This document shows, piece by piece, positions 1 to 5,919 of a stretch of DNA of 7,199 nt. The stretch comes from Desulfobacterales bacterium (GTDB lineage: Bacteria > Desulfobacterota > Desulfobulbia > Desulfobulbales > BM004). The translations under genes and the position numbers were made by a program. Where the stretch lies: the NCBI GenBank assembly GCA_012974315.1, contig JAAXQI010000082.1, positions 1-7,199 on the forward strand, read 5' to 3'. Position 1 is the first letter of the stretch; each line of letters begins with the position of its first letter. Under the pieces are notes generated by a model. That model saw only the letters and a list, made by a program, of their open reading frames with translations. It was not told where the DNA came from and did no database searches.

Positions 1-5
1 GATTT

Positions 6-19
6 TTACATATATGTAA
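6..19. repeat. Perfect 14-bp palindrome upstream of the amtB promoter
   Basis: The bases TTACATATATGTAA read the same on both strands. The site ends 78 bases before the -24 element at 98, a distance at which enhancer-binding proteins or other regulators of sigma-54 promoters often bind. It matches neither the NifA upstream site (TGT-N10-ACA) nor the NtrC site (TGCAC-N5-GTGCA). It is AT-rich, so chance is possible. It also lies within a short frame open from the window edge to a stop at 64-66, so it could belong to the end of an upstream gene. The palindrome itself is certain; its role as an operator is a guess. Confidence 0.35.
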
Positions 20-97
20 TAGTTTTCATTCTGGCCCTAACTGTCTTACGGCAAGAAAGTGTTTAAATTACAAGGGGTTGTAGATATTTAACGGTTC

Positions 98-112
98 TGG
101 CATCCATTTTGC
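98..112 (+). promoter_or_regulatory. Sigma-54 (RpoN) -24/-12 promoter for the amtB operon
   Basis: The sequence TGGCAT-CCATT-TTGC matches the sigma-54 consensus TGGCAC-N5-TTGC at every position except the sixth. The invariant GG (99-100) and GC (111-112) are separated by exactly 10 bases. Transcription would start about a dozen bases downstream, near 124, in the AT run at 120-130. That leaves a leader of roughly 57 bases before the amtB GTG. A sigma-54 promoter here fits the nitrogen-control genes downstream and the sigma-54 activator at the other end of the window. No canonical NifA or NtrC enhancer site is visible in the 97 bases upstream; one could lie outside the window. Confidence 0.85.
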
Positions 113-149
113 TTTCCCCATATATATATTGAGTAACGCACGCGAACTG

Positions 150-163
150 TTTTTACGTAAAAA
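150..163. repeat. Perfect 14-bp palindrome in the amtB leader
   Basis: TTTTTACGTAAAAA is a perfect inverted repeat with no spacer, ending four bases before the amtB ribosome binding site. With no loop it cannot form a normal RNA hairpin, so if functional it would be a DNA-binding site. It lies roughly 25-40 bases downstream of the predicted start of transcription, where a repressor could block it. It shares the half-sites TTAC and GTAA with the palindrome at 6-19, at different spacing. AT-rich sequence makes chance palindromes likelier. Confidence 0.3.
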
Positions 164-167
164 ATAT

Positions 168-173
168 AGGGAG
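168..173 (+). promoter_or_regulatory. Ribosome binding site fixing the GTG start of amtB
   Basis: AGGGAG lies seven bases before the GTG at 181. No ATG in this frame lies near it, and the next in-frame ATG (at 238) is already inside the first membrane helix. This supports GTG as the real start. Confidence 0.8.
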
Positions 174-180
174 AAGCAAA

Positions 181-1401
181 GTGATTGATACTGGGGATAC
201 AGCTTTTATTTTAGCAGCAGCAGGGTTGGTATTGCTGATGACACCGGGTTTGGCCCTTTTCTATGGGGGCATGGTGCGTAGCAAGAATATCCTGGGTACG
301 ATTTTGCAGAGTTTTATTTTAATTTCTGTTATCAGCCTTGAGTGGGTTTATATAGGATACAGCATGTCCTTTGGCCCTGATGTTGGTGGTTTGGTCGGCG
401 ATCTTTCATGGTTTGCACTAAACGGTGTTACCTCTGAGCCAAGTGTAAACTATGCAACGACTATCCCCCAGAATGTTTTTATGGTTTACCAGTGCATGTT
501 TGCCATTATCACCCCGGCACTCATAACAGGAGCATTTGCTGAAAGAATGCGTTTTGGGCCATTCCTTGTTTTCAGTGTTTTCTGGGCAGTGCTGGTCTAC
601 AACCCGGTTTGCCACTGGATCTGGGGTGTAGATGGCTGGCTGGGCAATAAAGGCGTACTGGATTTTGCAGGTGGCCTGGTTGTTCATTTAACATCCGGTG
701 CTGCTGCCCTGGCGGCGGTTTTTGTAATCGGCCCGCGTAAAGGATATGGCAAGGATAACTTTATGCCGCATAATTTGCCCATGACCTTGATAGGCACAGG
801 TCTTCTCTGGTTTGGCTGGTTTGGTTTTAACGGCGGCTCCGCCCTGGCTGCCAATGGTATAGCTGCTACGGCAGTTGTTTCAACGCATCTTGGGGGTATG
901 GCCGGAATGGCAACATGGACCCTGGTAGAGTGGCTGCATCGCGGCAAACCAACAACCCTTGGTGCTGCCTCCGGTGCTATTGCAGGACTCGCGACAATCA
1001 CACCGGCGGCTGGTTTTGTGGGGCCCAATGCGGCTGTGATTATTGGTTTAATTGCCGGGGCCGCCTGTTATTATGGGGTTACCCTGAAAGGACGTTTTGG
1101 ATATGACGACAGCCTTGATGTTGTGGGTATTCATGGGCTTGGTGGTGTCATCGGCACCATCTGCCTTGGAGTTTTCGCTTCAAAACTGGTCAATCCGGGA
1201 GGTGCTGACGGGTTGCTTGCCGGGAATCCCGCTTTTCTGGGCACCCAGATATTTGGAGTACTTGTCGTTGGAATCTATGCCTTTGCTGTAAGCTGGGCAC
1301 TGCTTAAGGTTGTGGATGTGACAATAGGATTAAGGCTGCCGATTGATTCTGAAGTGAGCGGGCTTGACTTGAGTGAACATAGTGAAACAGCGTACAGCTA
1401 G
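181..1401 (+). CDS. amtB: Ammonium transporter AmtB (Amt/MEP/Rh family)
   Basis: Inner-membrane ammonium channel that lets the cell scavenge NH4+. It has 406 residues, the same as mature E. coli AmtB, and starts directly with the first membrane helix, so there is no cleavable signal peptide; about 11 helices are expected. Pore residues fall at E. coli mature positions or one off: Phe107 and Trp148 (external gate and site), Asp161 in the DFAGG signature, twin histidines His169 and His318, and the inner gate in WFGFN (213-217). The cytoplasmic tail (about 383-406) keeps the GLR, GLD, His-x-Glu and Ala-Tyr elements of the PII-docking tail, which fits the glnB gene 42 bases downstream. The start is GTG with an AGGGAG site. 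It is the first gene after the sigma-54 promoter at 98-112, so nitrogen-limited expression is likely. The family assignment is very secure. Confidence 0.97.
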   Translation: MIDTGDTAFILAAAGLVLLMTPGLALFYGGMVRSKNILGTILQSFILISVISLEWVYIGYSMSFGPDVGGLVGDLSWFALNGVTSEPSVNYATTIPQNVFMVYQCMFAIITPALITGAFAERMRFGPFLVFSVFWAVLVYNPVCHWIWGVDGWLGNKGVLDFAGGLVVHLTSGAAALAAVFVIGPRKGYGKDNFMPHNLPMTLIGTGLLWFGWFGFNGGSALAANGIAATAVVSTHLGGMAGMATWTLVEWLHRGKPTTLGAASGAIAGLATITPAAGFVGPNAAVIIGLIAGAACYYGVTLKGRFGYDDSLDVVGIHGLGGVIGTICLGVFASKLVNPGGADGLLAGNPAFLGTQIFGVLVVGIYAFAVSWALLKVVDVTIGLRLPIDSEVSGLDLSEHSETAYS

Positions 1402-1443
1402 TCTAACGCTTTTTAGTTGTGCAAAAAATAAAAGGAGTATGTC

Positions 1444-1782
1444 ATGAAAAAAATTGAGGCAATCATTAAGCCATTTAAAGTCGACGATGTCAAAGAGGCT
1501 TTGAATGCTATCGGCATCAAGGGAATGACAATTTCAGAGGTTAAGGGGTATGGCCGCCAGAAGGGCCACAAGGAAATCTATCGTGGAGCAGAGTACATAG
1601 TTGATTTTATTCCCAAGACAAAAATGGAAATCATCGTGGAAGCATCCCAGGTGGATGAAATAGTTGAAACGATACGAAATGCAGCAAACACGGGTAAAAT
1701 CGGCGATGGCAAGATTTTTGTTCTGCCTGTTGAAGAGGTTGTCAGAGTCAGGACAGGCGAGAAAGGCAAGGAAGCCATTTAA
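1444..1782 (+). CDS. glnB: Nitrogen regulatory protein PII (GlnB/GlnK)
   Basis: Trimeric cytoplasmic signal protein that reads ATP/ADP and 2-oxoglutarate and controls targets by direct binding. At 112 residues it has the canonical length with no gaps against E. coli numbering. The T-loop carries the uridylylation signature YRGAEY with Tyr51 as acceptor. Gln39 and Lys58 (2-oxoglutarate/Mg contacts), the GDGK turn ending at Lys90, and Arg101 and Arg103 (nucleotide phosphates) are all present. An AAGGAG site (1432-1437) lies six bases before the ATG. It follows amtB by 42 bases and precedes glnD, its modifying enzyme, by 20. Linkage to amtB suggests a GlnK-like role (blocking AmtB when nitrogen is plentiful), but the sequence alone does not separate GlnB from GlnK. 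The usual order elsewhere is glnK then amtB; here it is reversed. Confidence 0.96.
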   Translation: MKKIEAIIKPFKVDDVKEALNAIGIKGMTISEVKGYGRQKGHKEIYRGAEYIVDFIPKTKMEIIVEASQVDEIVETIRNAANTGKIGDGKIFVLPVEEVVRVRTGEKGKEAI

Positions 1783-1802
1783 TACTTTGTTTGACTTGAG
1801 TT

Positions 1803-4421
1803 GTGCAGAGCGAAACACCTTATAAACAAGCTGGAGACTTACGGGATTTTTCAGGAATGGTGCAGACAGCTATAGAGCCACAGGATTTTACCGGCCTCCG
1901 GGCACGGCGTCAGGCCCTTGATGCATACTGGAAACAGAGCGTCAGTGGTTATGCCCTGGTGCGTAAACATTCCGATTTTATAGATCACCATCTGGCGGAC
2001 AGCTTTGAGAAGAGCGTTCCCCCGGGAGACGGCTTTGCTTTAGTGGCCCTGGGTGGTTACGGACGGCAGGAGCTTTATCCCTTTTCAGATATTGACCTGA
2101 TGCTGCTTTATGATCCTGCCCAAAAAGATGAATTGGGCCCTCTTGTTGAGGCAATTCTCTATCCGCTCTGGGATACCGGGCTTGAGGTCGGGCATGGGGT
2201 TCGCACCCTGGAAGAGTGCATGGTGGATGCATCGGAGGATTTCTTTTTCAGGGTGGCGATGCTTGATGCCAGGCTTATTGCCGGTTCTTCCGCGCTGTTT
2301 GCCAGGCTTACAAAAATGTACAAAACTGCCTATATCGAGGGCAAACGGCAGGAGTTTCTCGACGATATGCTCGAGCAGCGTGCAAAACGGGAAACCCAAT
2401 ACAGCCGGCATACCTACCTTCTTGAACCGCATATCAAGGAGAGTTGCGGCGGGTTTCGTGATATTCAGTCCATGGTGTGGACGGCCCAGGTTGTTTTCGG
2501 GTTGAAGGATTTAAATTCGCTGCAGGAAGCAGGGCTCCTCAGCCAGGAGGAATTGAAGAAGTTTGAGGAGGCCCAGGATTACCTGGTTCGTATCCGCAAC
2601 CGGCTGCATTACCTGAGCGGGCGTAAAAATGACCAGCTTTTCTTTGAACACCAGGAGGAAATGGCCGAGGCTTTCGGTTTTAAAAATGAAAAGGACATGC
2701 TTGCAGTTGAACGTTTCATGCGTGAAGTTTACGGTCATATGCAGACAGTATCGGTTACCACAGGTCTCTTTTTTGAACATGTAGTCGAGGTGTCGGGCAG
2801 TGAAGAATCCTCTAAGGCAGGTAAGGTGCTGGAGCCGGGCATAGAGATTCGGCATGGCAGGATTCACCTTTCAGGTTCTGAGTCCATCAGGAGTCAGCCA
2901 AAACTCTTCATGCGGCTTTTTTATCAAGCTGCCAAAACAGGTTGTCCGCTTCATTTCAGAACACGAAAAACTATAACAGCAAACCTGGACCTGATGGATG
3001 ACAAGCTGCGTCATTCGCGTAGAAACGCAAAACTTTTTCTGGCAATTCTTGGTGCATCTGAACCATTCCGGGTTTTGGAGGAAATGCTTGATACCGGTTT
3101 TCTGCCGTTCTATATGCCTGAATTTTCCAGGGTTGCATCCCTGGCGCAGCATGATGTTTACCATGTTTTTACCGTTGACCGCCACCTTCTCCGGACTATT
3201 GCCGAGCTGGAAAAATTACAGAAAGAAGAGCCCAATATTTTTGCTGCGGTGGATATGTCGCATATCCTGTTCTTGGCCGGATTGCTGCATGACGTAGGCA
3301 AGGGTTTCGGGCATGGCCATGCGGACAGGGGGGCTGATCTGGCCCGTCAGATAGGGGAAAGAATCGGCCTGGAAGCCGATGAACTGGACACCCTGGACTT
3401 TCTGGTGCGCAATCACCTTTTTCTTTCAGATACCGCCCTCCGGCGTGACCTTGAGGACAAAGAGTTTATTCTGCGCTGTGGTGCCCGGGTCAACACCTCG
3501 GAAAAGCTTGGTGCACTCTATCTTCTGACTATTGCCGATGCCAGGGCAACCGGCCCGACTGTTTGGAATGAGTGGAAGGGGGCCCTGCTGCTCGAGCTTT
3601 ATCTTAAGCTTGCTCTGCTCCTTGACAGCAATGACCTTTCCAGGCATGAGCAGGTCCGCGGTGCGGAACTTGGTGCTCAATGGATTCGCGAAAAAGTTTT
3701 CGAATTATTGCCCGATGCCAATGAAAAAGATTTTGATCTTTTTTCAGATGATTATTTGCTCAGTTTTCCACCTGAGGTTATAGTGCAGCATATCGCCCAG
3801 GCAAAAAAACTGGGTAAACAGGATGTCTTGTTTTCCCATGAACAAAGTCAGGATTCCTGGTCCATTCTGGTCATGACCAAAGATCGTCCAGGGTTATTGG
3901 CCGGAATATTTGGCATACTGGCGTTGCATAACCTCAAGGTACTGGCAGCAAAAATCTTCACCTGGGCTGACGGTACTGCAGTTGATACAATTGAGGTGTC
4001 CTCGGCAATATCGGAAACCTATGATGGGCAGGACTGGGAAACCATGGAAAATGAACTGCACCTGGTCATTAAACAGCGTTTTGGAATTGAACATCGCTTG
4101 AGCCAGAAGTTGGCGCCATTAAAAAGAAAACCGCAAGGAGTGCAGCAGCGTCTTGCTGCAAATGTAACTATTGATAATCAGGCATCAGAGCTTTATTCGG
4201 TGATCGAAGTGTTTTCCAAAGACAGGATCGGGATACTCTATGATATCACGAAAACCCTGTCTGATTTTGGGATCAGTGTATACCGGGCCAGGATCGGCTC
4301 CAAGGCAGACCAGGTCGTAGATGTTTTTTATGTGCTTGACCATGAAGGTCAAAAAATCGAAGCCCCTGCCTATAAAAATGAATTGCAACAGGGATTGCTT
4401 TATGCAGTCACAAATGAATAA
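1803..4421 (+). CDS. glnD: Bifunctional PII uridylyltransferase/uridylyl-removing enzyme GlnD
   Basis: Primary glutamine sensor: it uridylylates PII at Tyr51 when glutamine is low and removes UMP when glutamine is high. It has 872 residues against 890 in E. coli, so it is full length. Domains in order: nucleotidyltransferase with GGYGRQEL (84-91) and the catalytic SDID (Asp96, Asp98); the GlnD-type helical region with CGGFRDIQ (215-222); an HD phosphohydrolase domain with His454, His461, HDVGKG (His496-Asp497) and a His-Gly-His (504-506); then two ACT domains starting near 686 (TKDRPGLLAGI) and 797 (SKDRIGILYDI), which bind glutamine. All catalytic motifs for both activities are intact. The GTG start is the least certain part: its ribosome site is weak (TTGAG, two bases away). 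An in-frame ATG at 1857, with CAGGA just before it, would shorten the protein by 18 residues. The 20-base gap to glnB implies co-transcription. Confidence 0.95.
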   Translation: MQSETPYKQAGDLRDFSGMVQTAIEPQDFTGLRARRQALDAYWKQSVSGYALVRKHSDFIDHHLADSFEKSVPPGDGFALVALGGYGRQELYPFSDIDLMLLYDPAQKDELGPLVEAILYPLWDTGLEVGHGVRTLEECMVDASEDFFFRVAMLDARLIAGSSALFARLTKMYKTAYIEGKRQEFLDDMLEQRAKRETQYSRHTYLLEPHIKESCGGFRDIQSMVWTAQVVFGLKDLNSLQEAGLLSQEELKKFEEAQDYLVRIRNRLHYLSGRKNDQLFFEHQEEMAEAFGFKNEKDMLAVERFMREVYGHMQTVSVTTGLFFEHVVEVSGSEESSKAGKVLEPGIEIRHGRIHLSGSESIRSQPKLFMRLFYQAAKTGCPLHFRTRKTITANLDLMDDKLRHSRRNAKLFLAILGASEPFRVLEEMLDTGFLPFYMPEFSRVASLAQHDVYHVFTVDRHLLRTIAELEKLQKEEPNIFAAVDMSHILFLAGLLHDVGKGFGHGHADRGADLARQIGERIGLEADELDTLDFLVRNHLFLSDTALRRDLEDKEFILRCGARVNTSEKLGALYLLTIADARATGPTVWNEWKGALLLELYLKLALLLDSNDLSRHEQVRGAELGAQWIREKVFELLPDANEKDFDLFSDDYLLSFPPEVIVQHIAQAKKLGKQDVLFSHEQSQDSWSILVMTKDRPGLLAGIFGILALHNLKVLAAKIFTWADGTAVDTIEVSSAISETYDGQDWETMENELHLVIKQRFGIEHRLSQKLAPLKRKPQGVQQRLAANVTIDNQASELYSVIEVFSKDRIGILYDITKTLSDFGISVYRARIGSKADQVVDVFYVLDHEGQKIEAPAYKNELQQGLLYAVTNE

Positions 4422-4520
4422 GAGAAAAGAGGAAAACAAGAGGAATAAAAAATGAATAACAGAAGTTTTTCTATTCCGGAAATAAGAATAATTTAACCAG
4501 ACAATAAAGGAGACAGAAAA
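4422..4520 (+). other. glnD-glnA intergenic leader, no terminator or clear promoter
   Basis: This A-rich, 99-base gap contains no GC-rich hairpin followed by T's and no convincing -24/-12 or -35/-10 pair, so read-through from the amtB promoter into glnA is plausible. It does contain a 14-codon open frame (4452-4496) with an AGAGGA-like site (4438-4443) upstream, which ends 24 bases before the glnA ATG; see findings. The glnA ribosome site AAAGGAG is at 4506-4512. Confidence 0.4.
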
Positions 4521-5849
4521 ATGACCAGAGCACAAATTATGAAAATTATTAAGGAGGAGAATGTTCAGTTTTTCAGACTGCAGTTTGTGGACATCTTTGG
4601 CTTTATGAAAAATATAGCCATTCCCAAAAGTCAGTTTGAAAAAGCCCTGGACGGCAAAATGATGTTTGACGGCTCTTCCATCGACGGTTTTGCCCGCATT
4701 AATGAGTCTGACATGTGTTTGAAGCCGGATTTCGATACCTTTACGGTATTGCCCTGGCGAAAAAAAGAAGGCAGGGCAGCAGCCCGGATTATTTGTGATA
4801 TCTATTTGCCTGACGGCACACCGTTCGCCGGGTGCCCCCGGGGAAACCTGAAAAGAGTTATGGGTGATGCCAAAAAACTGGGCTACACCATGAATGTCGG
4901 TACCGAGGCTGAGTTCTTTCTGTTTAACAAGGACGAAAACGGCAATCCAACAACGAGAACCCATGATAATGCAGGCTACTTTAGTGTTGATGCAGATGAT
5001 GAAGGTATTGACTGCCGTCGGGAGATCATCGAAGTCCTTGAGGAAATGGGATTTGAGATCGAGGCTTCCCATCATGAGGTTGCCGAGGGCCAGCATGAGA
5101 TTAACTTCAAGTATGCCGACGCAGTAACTGCTGCTGACAATACCACGACCTTCAAGTGGGTTGTAAAAACAATTGCCAAGAAATACGGTCTGCATGCCAC
5201 TTTCATGCCCAAACCTGTTTTTGGTATCAACGGCTCCGGTATGCACACCAACCAGTCGCTTTTCACCACCAAGGGTAAAAATGCCTTTGAAGATAAAAAA
5301 GACAAAATGGGATTGAGTAAAATCGCTTATCAGTATATTGCCGGTATTATAAAAAATGCCAGGGGCTTTGCTGCAGTGACAAATCCGTTGGTCAACTCCT
5401 ACAAGCGTCTGGTGCCTGGTTATGAAGCGCCGGTCTATGTTGCCTGGTCCGGACCTAACCGGAGCGCCATGCTAAGGATTCCTGCAGCCCGGGGGTTAAG
5501 CACCAGGGTTGAGGTGCGCTGCCCGGATCCAACTTGTAACCCATACCTGGCCTTTGCCATGATGATGAATTCCGGCCTGGACGGTATCAAGAACAAGCTG
5601 ACCCATCCTGCTTCAGTTGACTGTGATATCTACGGCATGTGCGATATTGACATGAAAAAAGCAAAGATAGCAAGCATGCCGGCGAATCTTCAGGAGGCGA
5701 TTGAAGTGTTTAAGAAAAACAAGATTGCCAAGGAAACCCTAGGCGAGCATATCTTTGAAAGATATGTGGCTGCCAAGGAGGCAGAGTGGGATAGTTACAG
5801 GATCAGCGTTACCGACTGGGAGGTTGATAACTACTTGAATATTTATTAA
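4521..5849 (+). CDS. glnA: Type I glutamine synthetase, GSI-alpha-like
   Basis: Cytoplasmic dodecameric enzyme making glutamine from glutamate, ammonia and ATP. At 442 residues it is close to B. subtilis GlnA (444) and shorter than E. coli GSI-beta (about 469), lacking the beta-type insertion. Visible motifs: FDGSSIDGF (49-57); metal ligands Glu129 and Glu131 in GTEAEFF, Glu186 and Glu193 in HHEVAEGQHE, His242 in NGSGMH, and Glu331 in TRVEVR; and the flap NSYKRLVPGYEAP (292-304) with Glu302. Arg59 aligns with B. subtilis Arg62, the residue for glutamine feedback inhibition in alpha enzymes. At the adenylylation position a tyrosine (Tyr371) is present, but the surrounding NLYDLPPEE context is replaced by DIYGMC, as in non-adenylylated enzymes. 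The ATG has AAAGGAG eight bases upstream. It is the last gene of the + strand cluster, closed by the terminator at 5871. Confidence 0.97.
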   Translation: MTRAQIMKIIKEENVQFFRLQFVDIFGFMKNIAIPKSQFEKALDGKMMFDGSSIDGFARINESDMCLKPDFDTFTVLPWRKKEGRAAARIICDIYLPDGTPFAGCPRGNLKRVMGDAKKLGYTMNVGTEAEFFLFNKDENGNPTTRTHDNAGYFSVDADDEGIDCRREIIEVLEEMGFEIEASHHEVAEGQHEINFKYADAVTAADNTTTFKWVVKTIAKKYGLHATFMPKPVFGINGSGMHTNQSLFTTKGKNAFEDKKDKMGLSKIAYQYIAGIIKNARGFAAVTNPLVNSYKRLVPGYEAPVYVAWSGPNRSAMLRIPAARGLSTRVEVRCPDPTCNPYLAFAMMMNSGLDGIKNKLTHPASVDCDIYGMCDIDMKKAKIASMPANLQEAIEVFKKNKIAKETLGEHIFERYVAAKEAEWDSYRISVTDWEVDNYLNIY

Positions 5850-5870
5850 TTTTCTAAACCAACTATAAAG

Positions 5871-5906
5871 AAAAGCCCGGGGTTATGGCCCCGGGCTTTT
5901 TTATTT
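5871..5906. terminator. Bidirectional intrinsic terminator between glnA and the nifA-like gene
   Basis: The arms 5871-5882 (AAAAGCCCGGGG) and 5889-5900 (CCCCGGGCTTTT) are perfect 12-base complements around a six-base loop TTATGG. The T run continues as TTATTT on the + strand. The A-rich left arm gives a T run for - strand transcripts. It lies in the 70 bases between the two converging stop codons (5849 and 5920) and can stop both genes. Confidence 0.93.
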
Positions 5907-5919
5907 AAACTGCAAAAAG

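Noticed and set aside
1..66. Frame open from the window edge to TAA at 64-66, encoding a hydrophobic stretch (could be the tail of an upstream membrane protein)
   Set aside because: Only 21 codons are visible, a second forward frame is also open over the same bases, and AT-rich sequence easily reads as hydrophobic residues. It cannot be called without sequence to the left.
60..72. TGT...ACA pair as a NifA upstream activator site
   Set aside because: The spacer is 7 bases rather than the required 10. No TGT-N10-ACA was found in bases 1-97.
4391..4405. GG-N10-GC pair inside the end of glnD as a sigma-54 promoter for glnA
   Set aside because: Spacing fits, but the -24 element is GGGATT rather than TGGCAC and the -12 element is ATGC rather than TTGC; the match is too weak.
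4474..4481. TTCCGGAA palindrome in the glnD-glnA gap as a terminator or operator
   Set aside because: It has only eight bases with no loop and no following T run, which is easily produced by chance.
4185..5246. Long - strand open frame (about 353 codons) antisense to the end of glnD and the first half of glnA
   Set aside because: It spans two well-supported genes and their gap, shows no recognisable domain, and is a shadow of the + strand codon pattern.
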